From an uncultured Bacteroidales bacterium (lineage in GTDB: Bacteria; Bacteroidota; Bacteroidia; Bacteroidales; Paludibacteraceae): DNA of 20,494 nt. Position numbers and translations under genes: made by a program. Shown in pieces: positions 1-6,423 of the stretch. Each line of letters opens with the position of its first letter. Position 1 is the first letter of the stretch. Under the pieces are notes generated by a model that did not search any database, was not told where the DNA came from, and saw nothing but the letters and a program-made list of their open reading frames with translations. Where the stretch lies: assembly GCA_937911935.1 (NCBI GenBank), contig CALDQH010000045.1, positions 1-20,494 of the forward strand. The letters run 5' to 3'.

Positions 1-186
1 CATCGATGCCGATATGGTAGAAAGACCAGGAAGCTCTACATACGTATCACTCATTGGACGTAAGGCAGGGTTTTGATACGTACGATACGGCAAAATATCC
101 ATAAAATACAAGGAATTGGGTGCCGCCGATGCCACTAACGTTACAAAACTAACCACAAGGGTCAATATCCATCTATTTCTTTTCAT
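1..186 (-). CDS. DUF5723-like outer-membrane protein (N-terminal fragment)
   Basis: Only the first 62 codons are present; the gene continues past the left edge. The protein starts with a Sec signal peptide (hydrophobic residues about 6-19, likely cleavage after ASA near residue 21). The mature start has the pattern NSLYFMD...NPAL...ELPGLSTISAS. This resembles the start of Bacteroidales DUF5723 proteins, which are predicted outer-membrane beta-barrels of unknown role. The start codon at 184-186 is 3 bp after the stop of the upstream lipoprotein gene. It is preceded by an unusually good Shine-Dalgarno sequence for this phylum, GGAGG at 199-195 with 8-nt spacing. This argues for co-translation with the lipoprotein and perhaps a shared surface function. 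The family assignment rests on a short N-terminal match recalled from memory; the export signal is clear. Confidence 0.65.
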   Translation of the reverse strand, partial: MKRNRWILTLVVSFVTLVASAAPNSLYFMDILPYRTYQNPALRPMSDTYVELPGLSTISASM

Positions 187-189
187 TGC

Positions 190-1932
190 TTATTCCTCCA
201 TTTCTTGTGGGTTCAACACCAAAGAGCCATCAAAATACAAATGGGCTTTCAATTCCAACCAATCTGTACTACGCAAACGAATGGTTTTGCGGTTCTCGTT
301 AGCTATTCTATAGGACAATTCAAAACTTGCAACTTCTGTTAGCAAAGCTTTAGCCTCTTGGTACTCAAGCGCTATACGAATGGCATCTTCTTTAACATGA
401 CTCTCTTCGACATACCCCTGCTCGTTTACGCTACCACTTTCTATGTAGAAAGATTGACGAGCGCTTTTCATGGATTCTACCTCATTGCCATCAGCTCCCA
501 AGAAACGGATATACCCTTCGGTACCTACTGGCAAGAAGTTTTTATACGATAGTTTTAAAACTACGTTTGTATTGGGTGTAAAGTCCATGTCTGTCATTTC
601 GGTCGAAGATGCGGTAAACAAAACAGTATCTTTTACACTTATGTAAAAGTTTTTATCCTCGTTTGCCTCGTCACCCTCAAACCACAAAGGCAGTTTGGCT
701 TGTTCTGCCAAGGTCATATCGCTGTTGTAAAAGAAGAAATGCACATTATTAGGATTATTATCAACCGAACGTATGCGATAGTGATAAGTTAGTTTATCTG
801 GATTGATTTTAAACAGCCTATCGGTATGTCCGTATGCTCTATCAAATAATGTATCGGTTTTGCAGGTTAATTGTTTGGTATCAAAACGCATCAATTCGTT
901 AATCGATAAATCGGCAATTTGTTCAAACGCAGGTGTCTTAACCACAATCGATGTTGTATCGGGATTTTCGCCTCCAAAATCAGCACGAACCGACTGACCT
1001 GTACGGCTATCAGTTGCTTCTACAAAATCAATGTAATAACGCACGGGCACCCCAATATTATTGATACATGACATCAAAATTTGTGGATCGTAGAAAGGAA
1101 AGAACGCTTCCTTACTTTGAAAATCTTCGGTATAATTAAAATCGATGGTTTTCTTGCCTTGATAAATATCGCGTGCAGTACCAATATTCATGTAGGTCAA
1201 ATGAGGTTTCACCCCATTAAAATCTAATATCAAATCAATTTCGTCGCCTGCCACAAAAGACGAGTTTGCATGTATCTCACCCTTAAGCAATACGCCAACC
1301 TCTTTGCCGCCTTTTAAACGCAGCATGGCCTTATTTAAGTGAAGAGGCACCGTGGTTTCTGCTTGTTCTAACGGAATACGAATCTTATTGCCAGGATAAC
1401 GCAACGTATCCAACAGCAACGTATCTTCGGCAAATTGAATATCCAAATAAGAATTTTCTGCCAAATCAATGTGCACTACACGCACCGTTAGCGTAGCATC
1501 GCAATCCGAAAACAGCACACTATCCAAACGTTCGTTGGGGTTATCGTTAATTTCGTCAAACTGAAAACTAACATGCTTATAGATCTCTCCCGACATGATA
1601 GACAGCCCAGGAATATCTTCTTCAATTTTTAACGCCCAATCGAATTTTCCCACGGGTAGCATCTCCAAACGATCCATCAATTCATTACCCATGTACTGCG
1701 AGTCGGTATGCACCAAATACATATCATCGCCCTCCATCAAGATTTCCATGCCTTTCAGACTATCCGTCAACAAATCGGTCAGTTGTAATCTAGAATACGC
1801 CAAAGGCGCTACCACTGTGGATTCTACCTGAATAGTCGAATCCAGGTTAGACAAATGGTAATCGGCATCGACGCATGCAGTCAACAAAACTGCCACGCAA
1901 AACGCCCAAAGGTTCGTAAATTTGTTTTTCAT
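190..1932 (-). CDS. Large lipoprotein of unknown function
   Basis: This 580-residue protein starts with a lipoprotein signal peptide: MKNK, a hydrophobic stretch to about residue 17, and a lipobox LTAC with the lipidated cysteine at 20. I recognise no catalytic motif. The rest is polar, rich in alternating hydrophobic residues and Asp/Glu, with no further membrane segment. That looks like a beta-rich periplasmic or surface protein, but this is inference. It is followed after 3 bp by the DUF5723-like gene, so the two are probably one operon. Its start lies about 105 bp from the stop of the upstream helicase gene. That gap holds a perfect 21-bp palindrome with a TAnnTTTG-type -7 box, so it probably has its own promoter. 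Certainty is high for a real lipoprotein gene and low for any function. Confidence 0.85.
   Translation of the reverse strand: MKNKFTNLWAFCVAVLLTACVDADYHLSNLDSTIQVESTVVAPLAYSRLQLTDLLTDSLKGMEILMEGDDMYLVHTDSQYMGNELMDRLEMLPVGKFDWALKIEEDIPGLSIMSGEIYKHVSFQFDEINDNPNERLDSVLFSDCDATLTVRVVHIDLAENSYLDIQFAEDTLLLDTLRYPGNKIRIPLEQAETTVPLHLNKAMLRLKGGKEVGVLLKGEIHANSSFVAGDEIDLILDFNGVKPHLTYMNIGTARDIYQGKKTIDFNYTEDFQSKEAFFPFYDPQILMSCINNIGVPVRYYIDFVEATDSRTGQSVRADFGGENPDTTSIVVKTPAFEQIADLSINELMRFDTKQLTCKTDTLFDRAYGHTDRLFKINPDKLTYHYRIRSVDNNPNNVHFFFYNSDMTLAEQAKLPLWFEGDEANEDKNFYISVKDTVLFTASSTEMTDMDFTPNTNVVLKLSYKNFLPVGTEGYIRFLGADGNEVESMKSARQSFYIESGSVNEQGYVEESHVKEDAIRIALEYQEAKALLTEVASFELSYRIANENRKTIRLRSTDWLELKAHLYFDGSLVLNPQEMEE
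195..199 (-). promoter_or_regulatory. Shine-Dalgarno site of the DUF5723-like gene
   Basis: On the minus strand GGAGG lies 8 nt before the ATG at 186 and inside the last codons of the upstream lipoprotein gene. Strong Shine-Dalgarno sites are uncommon in Bacteroidetes. This one supports the chosen start and translation linked to the preceding gene. Confidence 0.6.
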
Positions 1933-2009
1933 ATCTATCTATTATATACTTATTATCACACAAAAAACATGCCACCACAATGTATGCGGAGTATGCCTGT
2001 TCAACCTTA

Positions 2010-2032
2010 CAAAGGTAATTAAATTACCTTTA
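2010..2032. repeat. Perfect 21-bp palindrome over a -7-like box
   Basis: The arms AAAGGTAATT (2011-2020) and AATTACCTTT (2022-2031) are exact reverse complements around one central base. On the minus strand the box TACCTTTG (2017-2010) fits the Bacteroidetes -7 consensus TAnnTTTG, about 78 bp before the lipoprotein start at 1932. On the plus strand the symmetric box reads TACCTTTA. No good -33 TTTG is seen at the expected distance and no T-run follows the hairpin. It may be an operator over a promoter for the lipoprotein operon, or a weak end signal for the helicase transcript, whose stop is 6 bp away. Confidence 0.5.
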
Positions 2033-2037
2033 TATTA

Positions 2038-3435
2038 TTAACTTTTTTTAAAGAAATCGTCCGAAAATTGAATTAAATAAAGTTTTTCGGTGGCACGGGT
2101 AAAAGCCGTATATAACCAACGCATAAATACCTTATCGGTATTTTCTTTGGCAATAGGTCCCATATCCACATACACGTGCTTCCACTGACCACCTTGGGCT
2201 TTGTGGCAAGTAACGGCATACGCCATGCGCACCAACAAGGCATTTAGATGCTCGTCTTGGCGCATTTTTTTATATCGTTCGCGTTTGTTTCGGATATGTG
2301 CATAATCTTCTTCGATGGCTAAGAATAACTTTTTTTGCAACTGCGCTAAATCCTGAGGCGACTCGCAAAGCAACGAATCTTCCAACAACAAAACATCAAT
2401 TTCAGCTCCGTAATCCACCAATCGTATCGTAGCCTCTACAAAAGTCATATCGTACAAACTATGACTGCGACGCAAACGTACCACTTCTGCCATATCACCG
2501 TTAGCAATGAGTTCGATGCCATAATCCTGCCCATAATAGTAGTTGTTTTTAACCACCATGAGCCAATCGGAATTTTCTAATTTCTCTTCGCGGTACAACA
2601 CGCGCGAACGAATGCCATTGGCGTATAAAAAAGCTTTTTTATTAGAACGGGTGATAATCAACGTTTCGTCCATTCCAACGGTTTGATAAGAATGCTCTAA
2701 ACTGGCGATAAAATTACTTCCATCCACTCGTTTTACATCCGCTTCTTCTTTTAGGAACAAGTTTTGAGGTTGATGCAACGAATTTCTAATTTGAGTGGCA
2801 TTCCACAAAATACCACTTTGCGCTTCTTGCCTAACCACCTCTGTAAGGGCATGTTCTGTCACCGTCAGCCCCATGGATTTAAGCCTATCTACCGACAAAG
2901 CAGGACTTTCTTGTTGCATAACAGGCGGCAATTGCGCATCATCGCCCAGCAACAACAATTTACAACCAGGCGCGCCCCCATACACATATTTAATGGTATC
3001 TTCCAATAAACTACCACTACCAAATTGTTTGTCGCCATCCGAAGCCAACATAGAGGCTTCATCTACCACAAACAAGGTATTTCGCATCTTATTATATCCC
3101 AACTCAAAACGAGCACCTAATTCGGGCGACGACTGCCGATAGATGGTACGATGAATGGTAGCAGCATCAAAACCTGCATACATTGACAGCACTTTGGCAG
3201 CTCGTCCTGTGGGTGCCATCAGCACAAAAGGCATCTCCATATCTACACAAGCCTGCACCAACGCCGCAACCAACGTTGTTTTACCCGTACCTGCATAGCC
3301 TGTTAACAAAAAAGCGGGTCTATCGCTATTTACACTTAAAAAGGCACCCAATTTATCAATGGCTACCGATTGTTGCGGTGTAGGCGTATATCCAAACGCA
3401 TCTTTTATAGCAGAAGAATAAAAATCTTGAATCAT
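2038..3435 (-). CDS. RecD/Dda-like superfamily 1 DNA helicase
   Basis: This ATP-dependent DNA helicase has 465 residues. It has a Walker A motif GYAGTGKTT (residues 46-54), a threonine/glycine-rich APTGRAAK motif Ia (74-81), a Walker B VVDEAS (123-128), and LLLGDDAQLPPV (motif III). C-terminal motifs are AYAVTCHKAQGGQW and LYTAFTRATEKLYL, as in the UvrD_C_2 domain of RecD-like enzymes. It lacks the long N-terminal region of RecD2 and stands alone without recB or recC, so it is not a RecBCD subunit. Its role in repair or recombination is inferred. An upstream in-frame start at 3486 would fall at the predicted transcription start, so the ATG at 3435 (MIQDFYSS) is preferred. The 5' leader contains a 7-bp-period repeat. 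It is divergent from the operon beginning at 3571. Confidence 0.9.
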   Translation of the reverse strand: MIQDFYSSAIKDAFGYTPTPQQSVAIDKLGAFLSVNSDRPAFLLTGYAGTGKTTLVAALVQACVDMEMPFVLMAPTGRAAKVLSMYAGFDAATIHRTIYRQSSPELGARFELGYNKMRNTLFVVDEASMLASDGDKQFGSGSLLEDTIKYVYGGAPGCKLLLLGDDAQLPPVMQQESPALSVDRLKSMGLTVTEHALTEVVRQEAQSGILWNATQIRNSLHQPQNLFLKEEADVKRVDGSNFIASLEHSYQTVGMDETLIITRSNKKAFLYANGIRSRVLYREEKLENSDWLMVVKNNYYYGQDYGIELIANGDMAEVVRLRRSHSLYDMTFVEATIRLVDYGAEIDVLLLEDSLLCESPQDLAQLQKKLFLAIEEDYAHIRNKRERYKKMRQDEHLNALLVRMAYAVTCHKAQGGQWKHVYVDMGPIAKENTDKVFMRWLYTAFTRATEKLYLIQFSDDFFKKS

Positions 3436-3455
3436 GATAATACATTTACATTTAT

Positions 3456-3483
3456 CGACAAGCGACGCGTGACGAGCGACAAA
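3456..3483 (-). repeat. Degenerate 7-bp tandem repeat in helicase leader
   Basis: On the plus strand four consecutive 7-mers read CGACAAG, CGACGCG, TGACGAG and CGACAAA, sharing the core (C/T)GAC. Read on the minus strand they carry a GTCG or GTCA core, like the GTC-core repeats at 20305-20337 and 20416-20440. The array lies between the predicted helicase promoter (3490-3521) and the start codon at 3435. Confidence 0.6.
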
Positions 3484-3489
3484 CATTTA

Positions 3490-3521
3490 CAAAAATAATA
3501 CCTCGCAAAATTTTGTGCAAA
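3490..3521 (-). promoter_or_regulatory. Promoter of the helicase gene
   Basis: On the minus strand TTTG (3521-3518) is followed after 20 bp by TATTTTTG (3497-3490). This matches the Bacteroidetes primary sigma pattern TTTG-N19-21-TAnnTTTG exactly. The expected transcription start is near 3484, giving a leader of about 48 nt before the ATG at 3435. Confidence 0.65.
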
Positions 3522-3543
3522 TAAATAAAATTACCTACATTTG
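3512..3543 (+). promoter_or_regulatory. Promoter of the 3571-5450 operon
   Basis: TTTG (3512-3515), 20 bp, then TACATTTG (3536-3543) fits the Bacteroidetes consensus exactly. The predicted start of transcription is near 3550, about 20 nt before the ATG at 3571. Its -33 box lies between the two boxes of the opposing helicase promoter, so the two promoters are interleaved. Confidence 0.7.
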
Positions 3544-3570
3544 CATCTGTTAATCTAAAAACTCAATCAC

Positions 3571-4203
3571 ATGAATAATCTATTTAAAGCACTTTTAATC
3601 GTTGCTGCTGTCGTATTAGCATGGTTATCTTACCAAAGTGTCATGACCCCCATCGAATTTAACGAAACCAGAGACTTTCGCGAAAAACAAGTAGTTGCTC
3701 GCCTAATTGATATTCGTACTGCAGAAACTGAATACCGCAACTTAAATGGCGATTATACCGCTAGCATCGATACCCTAATCAATTGGGTTAAAACAACCAA
3801 CGCAAAAATCGTGTTGAAAGAAGGTGTGTTAACCGACAAACAATTGGAAGAAGGTATGACCGAAAAAGAAGCGGTTAAAAAAGGTCTTATCAAACGTGAT
3901 ACCACCTACGTTCCTATGATCGAATCGTTGTTTAGCAAAGATTATCCCATCGACTCGTTACGCTATATTCCATTCTCGAATGGTCAAGAATTCGAATTGG
4001 AAAAAGCAGAAATTGTAACTGGTTCGGCAGGTATCAAAGTGAAAGTAATGTGTGCTAAAGCACCTTTCACTTCATACTTAAGCGATCTTGACAAACAAGA
4101 ATTGATTAACTTGATTGAGACTACCGAAAAATTGGAAAAATATCCCGGTATGAAATTCGGTGATATCGAAGAAGCCAATAACAATGCAGGTAACTGGGAA
4201 TAA
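3571..4203 (+). CDS. Conserved membrane-anchored protein of unknown function
   Basis: This 210-residue protein has one N-terminal transmembrane segment (about residues 5-22, LFKALLIVAAVVLAWLSY) and no lipobox. It is probably a bitopic inner-membrane protein with a soluble periplasmic domain. The soluble part contains a DIRTAETEYRNLNGDY stretch (about residues 47-62) and a TEKEAVKKGLIKRDTTYVP stretch, which I recall from a conserved but uncharacterised Bacteroidales protein found with DUF3822 and rsmD genes. No catalytic motif is visible. It is the first gene of the operon, directly behind a good promoter. Its 3' end overlaps the likely start of the DUF3822 gene by 20 bp. A terminator-like hairpin begins 17 nt after its stop, so it may be transcribed more than the following two genes. 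Confidence 0.85.
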   Translation: MNNLFKALLIVAAVVLAWLSYQSVMTPIEFNETRDFREKQVVARLIDIRTAETEYRNLNGDYTASIDTLINWVKTTNAKIVLKEGVLTDKQLEEGMTEKEAVKKGLIKRDTTYVPMIESLFSKDYPIDSLRYIPFSNGQEFELEKAEIVTGSAGIKVKVMCAKAPFTSYLSDLDKQELINLIETTEKLEKYPGMKFGDIEEANNNAGNWE

Positions 4204-4909
4204 TTTACCTCAACCCCATAAGTCCATCCGTCTTTTCATGGATGGACTTTCTTTTTTCCAAGACGACTCTTGGAAACGCATTGATTTTACCACCAACGAC
4301 ACACAATTAAAGCACGCGCTTGCCACCTGTTTGTGCCATCCTTTCTTTGCCGAAAACACAGAATCCACGCTGCAGGTACACGTCAATCTTCCTTATACCA
4401 CACTCATTCCAAGCCATTTATTAAGCAAACAAGAATCCTTGGATGTTGTTCGTTTTTTATTCCCCGAAACGGAATCCAACAAGGATTATGTGGTATTCAA
4501 CCAACCCTTACAAAGTTTTGACATTACCTTGCTTTTTGCTTTACCCATAGCTTATTACAACCTCATTAAGCAAATAGCAGACCAAATTCATTGGACACAC
4601 GAAACAGCAGAACAACTCGAACATAGCTTAAAACTATCCAAAAAAAATGGCCAGCAACACGTTTGGATGGTTGCAAACAACACCCACATCCATCTTTCTG
4701 TTGCCAAAAACGGCGAACTATTGTTTGCTAATCACTTTCAGGTTTGCTCGCAAGAAGACATATTGTATTATTGTGCACAAACTTACGAGCAACACGGATT
4801 ATCACAACAAGATACTCCCCTTTACATAGAAGGTAATCCAAGCCTTCAAACCTTATTGCAAAAGTACATTGTTAACTGCCATATAGCCGATCATCATGCG
4901 AATCATTAG
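4184..4909 (+). CDS. DUF3822 family protein
   Basis: This soluble protein of about 241 residues lacks a signal peptide. Its start, KSIRLFMDGLSFF, resembles the S-I-R-x-x-x-DG-x-SF opening of DUF3822 proteins, which sit next to rsmD in Bacteroidetes. In structure these may relate to the actin/ASKHA-like fold, but the role is unknown. The conserved opening lies upstream of the in-frame ATG at 4238, so that start is too late. ATG 4184 is preferred, and 4160 is a longer alternative. Both overlap the preceding gene. The first codons run through a terminator-like hairpin (4220-4257), which suggests that translation and termination compete here. The 3' end overlaps rsmD by 14 bp, so translation of the two is probably coupled. 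Confidence 0.75.
   Translation: MQVTGNNLPQPHKSIRLFMDGLSFFQDDSWKRIDFTTNDTQLKHALATCLCHPFFAENTESTLQVHVNLPYTTLIPSHLLSKQESLDVVRFLFPETESNKDYVVFNQPLQSFDITLLFALPIAYYNLIKQIADQIHWTHETAEQLEHSLKLSKKNGQQHVWMVANNTHIHLSVAKNGELLFANHFQVCSQEDILYYCAQTYEQHGLSQQDTPLYIEGNPSLQTLLQKYIVNCHIADHHANH
4220..4257 (+). terminator. Intrinsic terminator or attenuator inside DUF3822 5' coding region
   Basis: The arms AAGTCCATCC (4220-4229) and GGATGGACTT (4240-4249) are perfect complements over a 10-nt loop. They are followed by TCTTTTTT (4250-4257), a textbook intrinsic terminator. It starts 17 nt after the stop of the 3571 gene but lies within the DUF3822 reading frame. It could end most transcripts after the first gene while allowing read-through to DUF3822 and rsmD. 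Confidence 0.7.
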
Positions 4910-5450
4910 CGGTTTCCTAAAAGGACGTAGATTTACGCCACCTACCCAATTAAAAGCCCGCCCTACCACCGATTTTGCCAAGGAAGGGCTATTTAATCTT
5001 CTTTCCAATCGCATGGAATTGGAAAATATTCAGGTATTGGAATTGTTTGCTGGCAGTGGTAGCATGGGGTTGGAATTTGTATCGCGAGGTGCAAGTACCG
5101 TAACTGGCGTAGAAATCAGCGCACAACACATTGGTTACATCAAAAAAATATGCAAAGAATTGGGCGTAGATAATTATTTTTTACAACGTGCCGATGTCTT
5201 TAAATTTTTAGAACACGCCCAAGGAGCCTATCAAGTTATTTTTGCAGACCCTCCCTATCAACTAAAAGAATTACCTACGATACCTAATCTAATTTTCGAA
5301 AAGCAATTATTAGACGAGCAAGGTTGGCTGATATTAGAACATGGTAGGGAACATCATTTTCAGGATCATCCCCATTTTGTAGAAGAAAGAAAATACGGCA
5401 ACGTACATTTTTCCTTTTTTAGTGCACAGGTTGCAACCGAAGGTAAATAG
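4896..5450 (+). CDS. rsmD: 16S rRNA (guanine(966)-N2)-methyltransferase
   Basis: RsmD methylates G966 of 16S rRNA in the 30S subunit using S-adenosylmethionine. The 184-residue protein has the family opening MRIISG..KGR, the RPTTD..KE motif (22-30), the SAM-binding motif I LELFAGSGSMGLE (48-60), the acidic GVEIS (71-75), and the catalytic motif IV DPPY (118-121). The length matches the family. It is the last gene of the operon and overlaps the DUF3822 gene by 14 bp. Its 3' end overlaps the convergent exonuclease-fold gene by 32 bp (5419-5450), with no terminator seen between them. The assignment is secure. Confidence 0.95.
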   Translation: MRIISGFLKGRRFTPPTQLKARPTTDFAKEGLFNLLSNRMELENIQVLELFAGSGSMGLEFVSRGASTVTGVEISAQHIGYIKKICKELGVDNYFLQRADVFKFLEHAQGAYQVIFADPPYQLKELPTIPNLIFEKQLLDEQGWLILEHGREHHFQDHPHFVEERKYGNVHFSFFSAQVATEGK

Positions 5451-6423
5451 GCAAATGATCCGAAAAGCCACCCACATACCTGGGTCCTAAATACGTCCGA
5501 TAAGGTTTATATCCCATGTACGTATTATCTGTCTGCAACAAAAAACGGGCATCATATACATACGCTCTTTGGTTCTCAACCACGAATCCCCCTCCTTTTA
5601 GCAAGGATTTAGAAACCACAAATTGGTCAAAAAGCGACCACTCCGATTTATACTTATACGTACCTTTATCTCCCACCATGAGGTTATGCAAAGTTAGCGT
5701 ATCGGCACTTGAACGATAGGGCTTTGCACCCAACACCTTGCACATACTACTATCCTGCGGCGTATCGTTAAAATCGCCCATTAACAACACAGATGCATCT
5801 ACCTGCAAACGGAGCACGCTATCTATCACATTTTTGACGCTTGTCATCGCCTCGGCTCGACGCCAAGCAGAAGCTTCATCACCCCCTCGACGAGAAGGCG
5901 CATGGCATACCAAAACATGCAAGGTGTCGCTACCAGATAGAAGACCTTTTACATACAGCACATCGCGCGTAGGTTTTCCGTCCGACAAACAAATGGGTAT
6001 CGCCCTGCTGTGCAAAGGAGTAAAACAAGTAGGTTGGTACAACAGCGCCACATCAATGCCTCTCATATCGGGCGATTCGTAATGTACATACTCATAGCGT
6101 AACGAAGACAAGGGTTTGTACCTTACCAATTGCCTAAGAAGCTCGTCATTCTCCACTTCGCACAGCCCCACCAAAACGGGAGCACTCCCCTGACCAACGG
6201 CTGCAATTACCCGAGCGATATTGGTACGTTTTACTGCCATGCGATAGGCTGACCACTTTTTGATGCCCTCTGGAAGAAAATCATTATCCTGCGTAGTCGT
6301 ATCATCGACACAATCAAAATAATTTTCGACATTATAAAACATCACGGTGTAGGGCAAGACTCCCATCATGGGGCTTGCCAACAGAAAAAAGAAGAAGAAT
6401 AAGAATATTAAGTTGGTTTTCAT
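5419..6423 (-). CDS. Exported endonuclease/exonuclease/phosphatase-fold protein
   Basis: This 334-residue metal-dependent phosphoesterase of the DNase I-like EEP superfamily has these motifs in order: FYNVENYFD (Asn-containing first motif), LCEVEN (catalytic Glu), DMRGIDVALLY, CHAPSRRGG (His), LLMGDFNDTP (Asp and Asn) and GGFSDHLPIYLRL (final Ser-Asp-His). All expected active-site residues are present. A phenylalanine-rich hydrophobic segment (residues 5-17) looks like a signal peptide, so it probably acts in the periplasm or outside. The substrate (nucleic acid, lipid or sugar phosphate) cannot be told. Its start overlaps the stop of the beta-helix lipoprotein gene as ATGA, indicating an operon with translational coupling. 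Its end overlaps rsmD tail to tail. Confidence 0.9.
   Translation of the reverse strand: MKTNLIFLFFFFFLLASPMMGVLPYTVMFYNVENYFDCVDDTTTQDNDFLPEGIKKWSAYRMAVKRTNIARVIAAVGQGSAPVLVGLCEVENDELLRQLVRYKPLSSLRYEYVHYESPDMRGIDVALLYQPTCFTPLHSRAIPICLSDGKPTRDVLYVKGLLSGSDTLHVLVCHAPSRRGGDEASAWRRAEAMTSVKNVIDSVLRLQVDASVLLMGDFNDTPQDSSMCKVLGAKPYRSSADTLTLHNLMVGDKGTYKYKSEWSLFDQFVVSKSLLKGGGFVVENQRAYVYDARFLLQTDNTYMGYKPYRTYLGPRYVGGFSDHLPIYLRLQPVH

Noticed and set aside
3436..3486. Longer start of the helicase
   Set aside because: It covers the 7-bp repeat and begins at about the predicted transcription start; the family start matches 3435.
4238..4240. Later DUF3822 start that would place the terminator upstream of the gene
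   Set aside because: It would remove the conserved SIRL part of the family opening. I kept 4184, but this is the main alternative to the attenuator idea.
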